DNA of 64,000 nucleotides from contig CALSQR010000002.1 in NCBI GenBank assembly GCA_943788505.1, forward strand, positions 943,213 through 1,007,212, read 5' to 3'. Position 1 is the stretch's first letter. Each line of letters begins with the position of its first letter. The notes under the pieces were generated by a model that saw only the letters and a program-made list of their open reading frames with translations, searched no databases and was not told the origin of the DNA. Position numbers and translations under genes: made by a program. Below, one piece after another: positions 27,645-36,702 of the stretch. The stretch is from an uncultured bacterium. GTDB taxonomy: Bacteria > Bacteroidota > Rhodothermia > Rhodothermales > UBA10348.

Positions 27645-28643
27645 GTGGAAGGGTACGTTCTCCACACGTACGGAAAAGAAGATTACCTGCGCCATGCAGT
27701 GGCGTCAGTGCTGACCCTGCGCCGGTACGACACATCTCGTCCAGTGGCTCTTTATGCCGATGAGGAGCAGATCGCACTCCTGAAAAGCCTTCGGTTGGAT
27801 TCTCTCTTTTCTGTTCTTGAGGTGCTTCCCGAATCGCATCGTTCGATTGTCGGCTTTAAGCACCATCTCGAAAAGTTTAAGCCCTTCGAGCGGTCACTAT
27901 TCGTCGACTCAGATATCGTTTGGTGCCGGGATCCAGATCCGCTCTGGACGAAGCTCAAGGCCTACAAATTCACCGCAACGGGATTACACAAAGCCGACTT
28001 CTGGTTTGGCGGACCAAAAGGATTCGCTAACCTATGGGATCGACTTCTAGATCGCAGACGGCGTACTATTCGTCGATTCGGACTCACCTACCTTCCTCGC
28101 GTTCAAGCAGGCATGATCTATGCCGCTGATGACACCCGAACCAGTGATGTAATGACTGCCGCACGCGATTTCTTGAGTCGCAGTGCAGATACTCACTTTC
28201 GCAGTCGTCTCGATGAAGGAAGAAGCGAAGAAAGCTGCGAGTGGAGCCTTGCTATGGGCATGAGCTACCTCGACCTACCCGTCTTTGACTGGTTTCAAGG
28301 GCAGGATAGTCCTCAACTTGACTTCATTGAGGGGTTCGTCGAACACGACGAGGACTTTAAGCAGGTCAGGTGTCGGCATTATGCCGACGAATTCGTTCAT
28401 GGACTGCGCGGCTTGCCTGGGCATAGCGTTAGGGATGCTCTTGTTCGTCTATTTTCTAGCTTTCCGGGGCGAGGAGATTTCATGTGGGTCACACCGCATG
28501 CACTCCACTTCGGTTGGATGCACCACAAACAGCCTTTTTATGACCTTTCCGATCGTTTGTGGGATCTGGCATTGAAGAATGAACTTGCGGGCGGTGATGG
28601 CGAGCAAGAGGATGTGAGCTTGTCTCTGACCTCGGATTCCTGA
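27645..28643 (+). CDS. GT-A fold glycosyltransferase-like protein
   Basis: 332 residues. The N-terminus YVLHTYGKEDYLRHAVASVLTLRRYD and the FVDSDIVW motif (DxD-type nucleotide-sugar/metal site, about residues 88-92) indicate a nucleotide-diphospho-sugar transferase fold of the glycogenin-like or GT8/GT32-like kind. PRVQAGMIYA is the usual following motif. The C-terminal third (HGLRGLPGHSVRDAL, TPHALHFGWMHHKQPFY) is not recognised. The start is GTG at 27645; an in-frame stop at 27576-27578 and no ATG in between leave this the only option. Acceptor and donor unknown; cytoplasmic. It ends 24 bases from the convergent gene. Confidence 0.7.
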   Translation: MEGYVLHTYGKEDYLRHAVASVLTLRRYDTSRPVALYADEEQIALLKSLRLDSLFSVLEVLPESHRSIVGFKHHLEKFKPFERSLFVDSDIVWCRDPDPLWTKLKAYKFTATGLHKADFWFGGPKGFANLWDRLLDRRRRTIRRFGLTYLPRVQAGMIYAADDTRTSDVMTAARDFLSRSADTHFRSRLDEGRSEESCEWSLAMGMSYLDLPVFDWFQGQDSPQLDFIEGFVEHDEDFKQVRCRHYADEFVHGLRGLPGHSVRDALVRLFSSFPGRGDFMWVTPHALHFGWMHHKQPFYDLSDRLWDLALKNELAGGDGEQEDVSLSLTSDS

Positions 28644-28666
28644 GCAAGGCTACCGAGCCGACGCCG

Positions 28667-30403
28667 TTAGGATCGGATCATGAGATGCCAGATGAACACC
28701 ATCCGGTCGAAGTGTAAAACCATCCACCCTAGTACGAAAATTGCGCCTAGCGAAAGTGGGTTTAGCAACCACACGAGAACCGCGGCTGGGGTAGAAATTG
28801 ATGATATCTTGAACAGGTCGAATGCCGTTCTAATGGTTGCCCAATAGGCAGTCGTTATCCAACCAAGACCCAATAGAAGGATCGACCAAAGAGGTACATC
28901 GGGAGTTGCCGCCAGCGTCATCGCTACCGGAAGAAGGAAAAGTACCTGCCATCTGGGCCACGCAGCAAGCATGAGCGCTTGGCTCGGAAGCAGAGGTGAT
29001 CGTCTACCAGATACAATCATCCAGCAGGCCATCCAGACAGATGATGATAGCAGGGCCGCGCTTCCCAGTAAGACCGTCAGAACAAAAGGGGCTTCAACGA
29101 TGGATGTAAGAGAACGATGATTAGCAGGGCTCAACTGGCGTATCAAGTGAACCACAACCTCGGTGTCTTTGATGCCTACAACCACGAGCGATCCTATCAT
29201 ACCGATTGAAAGGCCTGTGACGGTCAGGATGGCCGTACTCGTCAAGGGAAGTACTTCTCTCGCCTCCCGAACTGCATTCCTGAAGAAACCGTGAGCAAAA
29301 AAGTAGCGCGGGATCATGCTTCGAAAACGGGGGCTACCCGCGTACATAATCGACGTTAACGCGAGCAGAACCCAACCAAGAAGCAAGTACCAAGGGAACG
29401 CGCCAGAAGGCGGCGCACCACGGTCAAAAGCAAATGTCGTCTGAATACCCAATAGATGCCCTCTAATCACCTGAAGAGCGGGTCTAGGATCGGACTCTGC
29501 GGTGTAGAGCCCAAAATCCCGATTCCACGGATCTACTGCGCGCCCCCCCTCTTGTTCAATGTCCCTCCATCGATGAAGGAATACATGGGAGGCCGAGGAA
29601 GCGTCAACCTCATTTAGGACTGTCTCCATGAATCTAGCCTGAGCATCGATGCTTCCCTGATTGATCCAACCTGGTGGGGTGGACGGTTCGACTGCATACC
29701 CGACACCTGATAGCCCTGTAATTGGGCCTTTGGATGCCATCAGGAAAGACACAACTTCACTTGGATCATGCTCGCCAAGTACATCCAAGAGAACAAAGTC
29801 TACACTACTGAGACACTGGTCGTCTTGGCTGAAACGGGTCGTGTAATACGCTTGTCGGCCTACTGCATTGATCTTGCGCGTGCTTGCAGAAATTGCCTCA
29901 CAAGCGCGAGAGGAGCTGGTATCAGATAATCGTGCTATACCGATAGGACCAGCAGAAGCATGACCTACCCCAACGGAAAGAATGAGGTCAAGCAAAGAGT
30001 CTGCCACGGCCAAAGAATCCACAAGTTGCCGACCAGAAAGTGACACATAAGGCAGCTCAGTGTAAATCGTCAGGCCGAGCGAATCCGCCAACGTATAAAA
30101 TCCCTGATCATACACAGGCGATGTACGCACTGCGCTAAAACCGACTTCGGCAATTTCAAACAAATCACCTCCAGCTTCTTGAAAATCAGTGGGTGCAGCC
30201 CAGTCAACACCGACGACGGGAGCCAATACTGGCATATCTGTAGGGTCCGCAGAGGAAGCTTGGGTTTGCGCCGTTTTTTGTGTATTCGTTTGCGCATTAG
30301 TTCGTGCCACGGCCTCTTTAGGAAACACGCATGCAACCGCGAGGAAAGCACACACGCATAGCGCGGCACTAAGACTGACGAGATTTCGATAAACCGGAAA
30401 CAT
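28667..30403 (-). CDS. Exported glycosidase-like TIM-barrel fused to a multi-TM domain
   Basis: 578 residues. A signal-like leader (SLSAALCVCAFLAVACVF) is followed by a Thr/Gln linker. Residues about 60-335 resemble a GH2-type TIM barrel: AEVGFSAVRTSPVYDQGFYTLADSLGLTIYTELPY parallels the RTSH...LaDelGi strand-helix, and HRWRDIEQEGG with DFGLYTAESDPRPALQVIR matches the barrel end. The catalytic Glu pair cannot be placed, so it may be inactive. From about residue 340 there are six or seven hydrophobic helices (YLLLGWVLLALTSIMY, ILTVTGLSIGMIGSLVVV, FVLTVLLGSAALLSS and others). The combination, an external barrel tethered to a polytopic domain, is not one I can name. A function in envelope glycan sensing or turnover is only a guess. 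Confidence 0.6.
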   Translation of the reverse strand: MFPVYRNLVSLSAALCVCAFLAVACVFPKEAVARTNAQTNTQKTAQTQASSADPTDMPVLAPVVGVDWAAPTDFQEAGGDLFEIAEVGFSAVRTSPVYDQGFYTLADSLGLTIYTELPYVSLSGRQLVDSLAVADSLLDLILSVGVGHASAGPIGIARLSDTSSSRACEAISASTRKINAVGRQAYYTTRFSQDDQCLSSVDFVLLDVLGEHDPSEVVSFLMASKGPITGLSGVGYAVEPSTPPGWINQGSIDAQARFMETVLNEVDASSASHVFLHRWRDIEQEGGRAVDPWNRDFGLYTAESDPRPALQVIRGHLLGIQTTFAFDRGAPPSGAFPWYLLLGWVLLALTSIMYAGSPRFRSMIPRYFFAHGFFRNAVREAREVLPLTSTAILTVTGLSIGMIGSLVVVGIKDTEVVVHLIRQLSPANHRSLTSIVEAPFVLTVLLGSAALLSSSVWMACWMIVSGRRSPLLPSQALMLAAWPRWQVLFLLPVAMTLAATPDVPLWSILLLGLGWITTAYWATIRTAFDLFKISSISTPAAVLVWLLNPLSLGAIFVLGWMVLHFDRMVFIWHLMIRS

Positions 30404-30446
30404 ACTCCGAAAATAGGGGGTGGCGGATCGAGGTGTCTACCCCGTT

Positions 30447-30483
30447 AAAAAAAGGATGGCGCGACCCCTCGCGGGGTCGCGCC
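30447..30483 (-). terminator. Intrinsic terminator downstream of ftsZ
   Basis: Read on the minus strand: a perfect 11-bp GC-rich stem (GGCGCGACCCC, 30458-30468, pairing with 30473-30483) with a 4-base loop, then four bases and a run of seven T (30447-30453). It sits about 185 bases after the ftsZ stop and so would end the dcw transcript before the next minus-strand gene. Confidence 0.85.
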
Positions 30484-30667
30484 CTCTCCATACCGAACCT
30501 GCCACACCTGATACTCCTACAGCCCGCAAGCATCAGGGCTTGAACCGACCTTGCTCAGGGGTCGGGAGCAAGAATAACTTCCTGCTCGGGGCTGGCTCGA
30601 TTTGAGTTGGAGTGTGCCTTGATGAGTCCCGTTTCGGAGGGATGGGTCCACCAGGGCGTTCTCCGTA

Positions 30668-31936
30668 TTAATCCATCATTTTGCGCAGAAAAGCGGGTAC
30701 ATCTGTACCACTCTTCTCTGTCGACTCCGTCGTCTGGATGTCTTCCGGTTTAAGCAAACGAACGCGTGTTTCACGCTGCTCAGTGCTAGAAGAACCACCA
30801 TCACCGCTGCGCACCTTGATTTGAGATCCACGGCGTTCATAGGCAGGCGGATCCAAGTCCTTAAGCCCTTCCTCCCCTTTGTAAGAGATAGGAGAAGCCG
30901 AGTAGGTCGGCACATTCAGCTTCACCTGACGCGGCTTGGAGGCTGCAGCCAAACGAGCCTTTTCGAATCCAGTCGCAATGACCGTGATGCGCAGATCTTC
31001 CCCCATGTTTTCATCGATGACGGTACCGAAGATGACTTCCACATCATCTCCCGCTTCATTTTGAATGATCGATGTCGCGGCCGTTGCTTCACGAATACCG
31101 AGAGTTGGACCAGCTGTGATGTTGACCAAAACGTTTCGCGCACCATTGATCGTGAGTCCATCCAGCAACGGGCTAGACAAGGCCTCACGGGCAGCACGCT
31201 CCGCACGATTCTCACCGGCGGCAGTGGCCGCACCCATCAAGGCAGTACCACCATTGCGCATAGTCGTCTTGACGTCGGCAAAGTCCAGGTTGATTAGGCC
31301 ATGAACCGTAATCAAGTCTGAGATTCCGCGCGTCGCATTGTACAGAACGTCATCCGCCTTCCCGAAGGCATCGAGCATTGAGGTGTCTTCACCCGCGATA
31401 TCGAGCAAACGCTCGTTCGGGATGATAATGAGCGTATCCACGTTCTGCTTCAGCAGATCGACGCCTGCTTCGGCCGATTGGGACCGGCGAGGCCCCTCGC
31501 ACGTGAACGGCTTGGTGACAATCGCTACCGAAAGGACACCTAAATCCTTGGCGATGGCGGCCACAATTGGCGCCCCACCCGTTCCGGTGCCTCCGCCCAT
31601 TCCAGCCGTGATGAACACCATGTCGAAGCCCCGTAGCGCCTCTTCAAGTTCATTGCGACTTTCTTCGATGGCTTCGGCACCTACACTGGGACGTGCACCT
31701 GCACCCAAACCCTTTGTAAGACCACGCCCTGCCTGAATTTTATACGGTGCCAGGTTGGCGTCTAAAGCCTGGGAATCGGTATTGATGGCGTAGAAGTCCA
31801 CCCCCGTTATCCCCTTCTTGATCATGTTATTGACGGCGTTTCCGCCTCCGCCACCTACGCCGATGACGCAGATTTTGGCTTCTTCATTCTCTGCGTCATC
31901 AAACGCGAAATGAGTGCTAAACAAGTTGCTATCCAT
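30668..31936 (-). CDS. ftsZ: Cell division protein FtsZ
   Basis: Tubulin-like GTPase that forms the cytokinetic Z ring. 422 residues from the ATG at 31936 (MDSNLFSTH), which has a strong GGAGG (31942-31946) five bases upstream; the longer frame to 32029 overlaps ftsA and is not needed. GTP-binding loops: CVIGVGGGGGNAVNNM at the N-terminus and the tubulin signature GGGTGTGGAP. The T7 loop and NLDFADVKTTM region are intact. A variable linker of about 80 residues leads to the conserved C-terminal peptide TDVPAFLRKMMD, which should bind FtsA and other partners. It is the last gene of the dcw operon. Confidence 0.97.
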   Translation of the reverse strand: MDSNLFSTHFAFDDAENEEAKICVIGVGGGGGNAVNNMIKKGITGVDFYAINTDSQALDANLAPYKIQAGRGLTKGLGAGARPSVGAEAIEESRNELEEALRGFDMVFITAGMGGGTGTGGAPIVAAIAKDLGVLSVAIVTKPFTCEGPRRSQSAEAGVDLLKQNVDTLIIIPNERLLDIAGEDTSMLDAFGKADDVLYNATRGISDLITVHGLINLDFADVKTTMRNGGTALMGAATAAGENRAERAAREALSSPLLDGLTINGARNVLVNITAGPTLGIREATAATSIIQNEAGDDVEVIFGTVIDENMGEDLRITVIATGFEKARLAAASKPRQVKLNVPTYSASPISYKGEEGLKDLDPPAYERRGSQIKVRSGDGGSSSTEQRETRVRLLKPEDIQTTESTEKSGTDVPAFLRKMMD

Positions 31937-32010
31937 TGATTCCTCCGAAAAACGTGTTGGCTGTAAATGGATGGTTGCAGGTGAGCTACCCGTTTCCATC
32001 CGTGCTGGGG

Positions 32011-33273
32011 TTAGAGCTCGTGAAACCACTTCATCATCGAATCCTTAATCTTCCGGACGACATTGTCTCCCCCTCCCGAGGGGTCCGTTGCATCTAGATG
32101 ATTGGTCCGAAATGGAGTATTTCCAATCATTTCCGGTCGGAGCCCGTAGAGCACGAGTCCGACAGCGGTGGCATATTTGGGATCAGACACTTCTTGGACC
32201 AGCCCGGCAGTGAGACCCATGGGTCTCCCGATCCTAGCATCCATTCCCAAAATTTCAGCGGCCAGTTCGGCCGTTCCTTTGACGAGCGAGCCGCCCCCGG
32301 TAAGCACCGCTCCTGCGGAAAGGTGCCGGGAGAACCCGCTTCGTTTGATTTCGATAGCAGCGATCTCGAGAATCTCCTCAAGACGCGGCTGAATGATCTG
32401 GGCGAGAGTACTGCGGCCTACGCGTTTTTCTTTACGTCCGCCGACTCCTGGGATGGCGATTTCTTCTTCAGGAGCCATCTCGACCATGGCAGTGCCAAAC
32501 TCACACTTGAGCGCTTCTGCTTGATCGCGCATGACACCCAGTCCTTTACGGATGTCATCAGTTACTTTGTTGCCCGCAACGGCGACCACGGCCGTATGGC
32601 GAATAGTGTTGTCTTCGAACACCGCAATGTCTGTCGTACCGCCGCCGATGTCGATCAACGCCACACCAACTTCCTTTTCGTCTTTATGCAAGACAGCAAA
32701 GGAGGATCCAAGCGGTTCGAGCACGATGTCCGCGACTTCGTACCCTGATTTCTCGACACACCGGTAGATGTTCTTAGCAGCGGAAACGAGGCCCGTAATG
32801 ATGTGAACGTTGGCCTCAAGCCGAACGCCACTCATACCGATCGGATCGGCAACGCCGTCCTGCCCATCTACGATAAACTCTTGTGGAATGACATGCAGAA
32901 TCTCTCGATCCGCCGGCATGGCCACGTGGGTGGTGTCCTCAAGCAGGCGCTGCACGTCATTTTCGGAAATCTCCCCATCCCGACTAGATATCGTGATGAC
33001 ACCTCGGGATTGAAAGCTTTGTACGTGATCGCCAGCAATGCCCACGATGACGTTGCGAACGGTGACACCTGCCATCCGCTCCGCTTCTTCGATGGCTGCG
33101 CGTACGGCTGCCACCGTCTTGTCGATATTCACGACGACACCCCGGTTCAACCCTTCGGATTCGGCTACGCCGACCCCTAGGATCTGGACTCGGTCCAGTT
33201 CGTCGGATGTAGCGACTACAGCACAAACTTTTGTTGTGCCGATATCCAGTCCTACTACAATCTTGTCACTCAT
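32011..33273 (-). CDS. ftsA: Cell division protein FtsA
   Basis: Actin-family protein of 420 residues that anchors FtsZ to the inner membrane. Phosphate-1 loop VGLDIGTTKVCAVVA, the SHS2/1C region, phosphate-2 IDIGGGTTDIAVF and the adenosine motif LTGGGSLVKG are all visible. The C-terminus VVRKIKDSMMKWFHEL is a short amphipathic helix, the membrane-targeting sequence. It begins 12 bases after the ftsQ stop and ends 74 bases before the ftsZ start. Confidence 0.97.
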   Translation of the reverse strand: MSDKIVVGLDIGTTKVCAVVATSDELDRVQILGVGVAESEGLNRGVVVNIDKTVAAVRAAIEEAERMAGVTVRNVIVGIAGDHVQSFQSRGVITISSRDGEISENDVQRLLEDTTHVAMPADREILHVIPQEFIVDGQDGVADPIGMSGVRLEANVHIITGLVSAAKNIYRCVEKSGYEVADIVLEPLGSSFAVLHKDEKEVGVALIDIGGGTTDIAVFEDNTIRHTAVVAVAGNKVTDDIRKGLGVMRDQAEALKCEFGTAMVEMAPEEEIAIPGVGGRKEKRVGRSTLAQIIQPRLEEILEIAAIEIKRSGFSRHLSAGAVLTGGGSLVKGTAELAAEILGMDARIGRPMGLTAGLVQEVSDPKYATAVGLVLYGLRPEMIGNTPFRTNHLDATDPSGGGDNVVRKIKDSMMKWFHEL

Positions 33274-33285
33274 TGCTGTTGTTGT

Positions 33286-34053
33286 TTAACTCGAGGAAGC
33301 ATTCCGCATGTGTTGCTCCCGAACTACGATCTGGCTGTCAAAACGGAGGTCTATCAAGATGAATTCCTTATTCCTGTGTTGCAGGACCTGCTCGTTCCAA
33401 AAGCCCTGTAACATCTGAAACTTGAGGGCGAAATCAGAGGCGCCCAGCAATACCGGAATGGAATGATGCCCGGCCACGGGGGTCGTGCGCAATTCCCATC
33501 CGGAATCGACTCGGATGAACTCAGAAAAGAGGGCATCCATTTCTTCGGATGTCCCTGCCAACGCACGAAGTAACTCGCGGGTTGAAGGGTCCATAATTGG
33601 TTTCATGGGGTGCCATGGTCCAAGATTCATATCCAGAATCGGCACGTCATAGGCTGCACGATCTGTGATCGGCAATCGCCATCCTGCAGCATCCACCCAG
33701 GTATCGGGCCGGTCATTGCTGCCAAGAAGTACCGCAACTGGTTTTCGTTCGTCGATCCGAATGTCCAAAACCCCAGAAGGGAGACGAGCAACGTCTGCCT
33801 GTCGAATCCAGGGATGACGAATCAGACGATCCTCAAGTACGACAGCACTGATGTCGTAGAGAACCATGCTGGTATCCACCCTGATGATGTCTCGAATGTC
33901 TGACTCAGTAGTGTTCACATTTCCCTGAATTGCCACATCAGAAAGTGTGATCTGCTGAATCCAGGAAAACCCTGTCCATCCGGCAAATACCATCCCCGAC
34001 AGTAAGGCGCCTGTCGCGATCCACATTCCTATCAATCGTAACCTAGCAGCCAT
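33286..34053 (-). CDS. ftsQ: Cell division protein FtsQ/DivIB
   Basis: 255-residue bitopic division protein. One membrane helix (about 8-30, GMWIATGALLSGMVFAGWTGF) is followed by a POTRA domain beginning ITLSDVAIQGNVNTTESDIRDII and ending PWIRQADVARLPSGVLDIRIDERKP. The beta domain then contains WVDAAGWRLPI. FtsQ scaffolds the FtsB/FtsL complex. Its start overlaps the end of murC by 11 bases, so translation is coupled. Sequence conservation is low, as usual for this family, and position in the cluster supports the call. Confidence 0.9.
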   Translation of the reverse strand: MAARLRLIGMWIATGALLSGMVFAGWTGFSWIQQITLSDVAIQGNVNTTESDIRDIIRVDTSMVLYDISAVVLEDRLIRHPWIRQADVARLPSGVLDIRIDERKPVAVLLGSNDRPDTWVDAAGWRLPITDRAAYDVPILDMNLGPWHPMKPIMDPSTRELLRALAGTSEEMDALFSEFIRVDSGWELRTTPVAGHHSIPVLLGASDFALKFQMLQGFWNEQVLQHRNKEFILIDLRFDSQIVVREQHMRNASSS

Positions 34054-35503
34054 GAGAAACCTCCATTCGATTGAGGACGTCGGCCATATCGCGATTTAAT
34101 CGCCAGATATCGCCAGCACCCATCGTGAGGATCACATCGCCAGGCTTACTGAGCGTCATTACCGTATCCACGACATTGCTTCTGTCGGGCTGGTAGTGAA
34201 CAGCGGCATGACCTGTTACTCGAGCAGCCTCAGCTACTATTTCGCCCGTCACACCCGCTTTAGCTTCTTCGCGTGCACCGTAGACATCCAAAACTATCAC
34301 TACATCGGCCAATGCCAGTGCCTGCCCGAATTGCGCTGCGAATTGCTGCGTTCTCGAATACAGATGCGGCTGGAACGTAGCGACGATTCGTCGTTCCGGG
34401 AAAGCACCGCGCGCTGCTTCCAGCGTTGCACGGACTTCAGTTGGATGGTGCGCATAGTCATCGATTAGCAGCCGGGAGGCGGCATTCGCGATCTCGTGCA
34501 TTCTACGATCTACGCCAGCAAAGGCGCCGATCCCTCTAGAGATATCCTCGAATGCCATGTCCAATTCGAGTCCGACGGCGATGGCAGCCAGCGCATTAAG
34601 CACGCTGTGCATTCCCGGCGAATGTAGAGTCACCCGGCCACGTCTCGTCGAGCCTTCGACCACGTCGAAGTGCATTTTAAGTCCTTCCTGTCGGATGTTT
34701 TCCGCTCGAACATCCGATTCTTTCCGCGTTCCGTAGGTCACAACCCTTCGATCAATCTCGGGAAGGATGCCCCGCGCGTGCTCATCATCGATACACACTA
34801 TTGCAACGCCGAAAAAGGGCACACTAGACGCATATTGGATAAATGCCTGTCTAATGTCATCCAAATCGGCATAACAGTCTAGGTGATCCGCTTCGATATT
34901 CGTGATGACCGCAATTACCGGGGTCAATCTCAGGAAGGTGCGATCATACTCGTCTGCTTCAATGAGAATAATATCCCCATCGCCGGAGACAGCATTCGAT
35001 CCAAACGCTGCCACCTTGCCTCCGACGATTACCGTCGGATCAAAGGCACCCTCACCAATAACATGACCAGCCATAGTAGTGGTGGTCGTTTTACCATGCG
35101 TCCCGGCAATCCCAACTCCGAATTTCATGCGCATCAGCTCTGCCAGCATTTCGCTGCGAGCAATGACCGGTATTCCGCTGGCTCGCGCCTGTAGCGTCTC
35201 CGGATTTGTTGCCGGGTCTACGGCCGATGAGTGGACTACAACACACGCTTTATCAATATGAGTAGCTTCGTGCCCTTTGTGAATCGTGGCTCCTAAGCTC
35301 TGTAGATGCCGCGTCACCTGGCTTTCAGCCAAATCAGACCCACTGACTCGATAGCCGCGTCGTAGCAACACTTCGGCAATCGAACTCATTCCGATACCGC
35401 CAATTCCCACGAGATGAACGTGGCGAATCCGACCGAATACAGGTTGGCGACGAGTCCGAGGACGCGATGACAATGCAGGACGAGAGTGAATGATCGAATC
35501 CAT
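34043..35503 (-). CDS. murC: UDP-N-acetylmuramate--L-alanine ligase
   Basis: 486-residue cytoplasmic Mur ligase that adds L-Ala to UDP-MurNAc. Rossmann motif HLVGIGGIGMSSIAEVLL near residue 29, ATP loop GIAGTHGKTTTTTM, the central IEADEYDRTFL, and DDYAHHPTEV before the C-terminal domain. An arginine-rich N-terminal extension of about 25 residues precedes the fold. The ATG shares one base with the murG stop (TGATG). Confidence 0.96.
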   Translation of the reverse strand: MDSIIHSRPALSSRPRTRRQPVFGRIRHVHLVGIGGIGMSSIAEVLLRRGYRVSGSDLAESQVTRHLQSLGATIHKGHEATHIDKACVVVHSSAVDPATNPETLQARASGIPVIARSEMLAELMRMKFGVGIAGTHGKTTTTTMAGHVIGEGAFDPTVIVGGKVAAFGSNAVSGDGDIILIEADEYDRTFLRLTPVIAVITNIEADHLDCYADLDDIRQAFIQYASSVPFFGVAIVCIDDEHARGILPEIDRRVVTYGTRKESDVRAENIRQEGLKMHFDVVEGSTRRGRVTLHSPGMHSVLNALAAIAVGLELDMAFEDISRGIGAFAGVDRRMHEIANAASRLLIDDYAHHPTEVRATLEAARGAFPERRIVATFQPHLYSRTQQFAAQFGQALALADVVIVLDVYGAREEAKAGVTGEIVAEAARVTGHAAVHYQPDRSNVVDTVMTLSKPGDVILTMGAGDIWRLNRDMADVLNRMEVSHGC

Positions 35504-36702
35504 CAGTTCAGCCCCTCCATAGCCAAATTCAATACGTCTCGAGCAATGTCGGCCGCTGCATCTGGGCGAGCGAGTCGCTTGGCTTGCGTGCGCATCTCTG
35601 CTAACCGATCGGGTTGATCCAGCAAGCGGCGTACTGTAGAGCGGAAATCGGCACGCATCCTCGATTCTGGCAATATCTCCGCTGCACCGGCCTTTTCCAG
35701 GCTTCGTGCATTCTGCGTCTGGTGGTCTTCAGCTACATTCGGAGATGGAATGAGCAAGGGAGCTGATCCGGTTAGCATCAGTTCCGAGCACGTCGAAGCA
35801 CCTGCCCGACAAACAACCAGATCCGCTGCATTGTAGGCCATGTCCATGCGACTCACATATCGAAGTAAGTGCAGATTTGGATGCTCAGGAATACTTTCTT
35901 TGTAGCGATCGAAGTATCGGTCGCCGGTTTGCCAGATGACCGCTGTGTCGCCGCGAGAAAGGAAGGAGCGCACACTTTCAGCCATCACTTCATTCATCAC
36001 TTGGCTTCCAAGCGATCCTCCTGTCATGAAGATGACTTGTCTGATTCCACTCATGTTGAAGTGGGCATGGGCCTCTTCTCTGGTAGGCCGGGTCAAGGAC
36101 GTCCGGACAGGATTCCCTGTCAAGCGACACCGGTCGCTATCACTATTCGGAATGGCTTCTGGAAAGGCAACGTGTAAGCGGGTAGCAAAGCGCATGCCTA
36201 CCCGATTAGTTAGGCCCATAAAGGCATTCTGCTCCTGAAGTACAATCGGTCGCCTCAACACGCGCGCTGCTAGAATCACCGGCATGGCTACGTAGCCACC
36301 CGTACCCACGATGATATCTGCATCGAAATGCCGAATCAGTGCATGGGCCTCAACCAGCCCACGGGAAACGACAAACGGCATCGCCAAATTGGCCAACGTA
36401 AGCTTTCGCTGAAGCCCGCGCACCGAAACATGATGAATGGCATAGCCCGCTTCAGGGACAATGCGCCATTCGATATTTGTACGTGAACCGGCAAATTCAA
36501 CAACAGCACGAGGGTTTTGAGCTCGGATGGCATCTGCGATGGCGATAGCCGGATAGGCATGACCTCCCGTTCCCCCTCCTACCATGAGAATACGGGGAGC
36601 ACCCTGGCGCGACACCACAGCACTGGAGCGCGTCGTGGACTCAACCACGGGCGCAGATGCCTTGGTTGTCCTCATTTCCGCTATGTCCGTATTCAGGGTC
36701 AT
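35503..36702 (-). CDS. murG: UDP-GlcNAc:lipid I N-acetylglucosaminyltransferase
   Basis: 399-residue peripheral membrane GT28 enzyme that converts lipid I to lipid II. The glycine-rich loop MVGGGTGGHAYPA lies at about 41-53, GTGGYVAMPVILAA and EQNAFMGLTNR are standard, and VVCRAGASTCSELMLTG with PSPNVAEDHQTQNARSLEKAGAA is the UDP-GlcNAc site. It has about 35 extra N-terminal residues rich in Ser/Thr. The start overlaps the ftsW stop by four bases (ATGA). Confidence 0.96.
   Translation of the reverse strand: MTLNTDIAEMRTTKASAPVVESTTRSSAVVSRQGAPRILMVGGGTGGHAYPAIAIADAIRAQNPRAVVEFAGSRTNIEWRIVPEAGYAIHHVSVRGLQRKLTLANLAMPFVVSRGLVEAHALIRHFDADIIVGTGGYVAMPVILAARVLRRPIVLQEQNAFMGLTNRVGMRFATRLHVAFPEAIPNSDSDRCRLTGNPVRTSLTRPTREEAHAHFNMSGIRQVIFMTGGSLGSQVMNEVMAESVRSFLSRGDTAVIWQTGDRYFDRYKESIPEHPNLHLLRYVSRMDMAYNAADLVVCRAGASTCSELMLTGSAPLLIPSPNVAEDHQTQNARSLEKAGAAEILPESRMRADFRSTVRRLLDQPDRLAEMRTQAKRLARPDAAADIARDVLNLAMEGLN

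Noticed and set aside
30668-32029. Longer FtsZ from 32029
   Set aside because: The extra 31 residues overlap ftsA coding sequence, and the ATG at 31936 has a strong GGAGG at proper spacing.
32098-32748. 216-residue ORF on the plus strand within ftsA
   Set aside because: It is antisense to ftsA, low in recognisable motifs, and has no ribosome-binding site; a shadow of the real gene.
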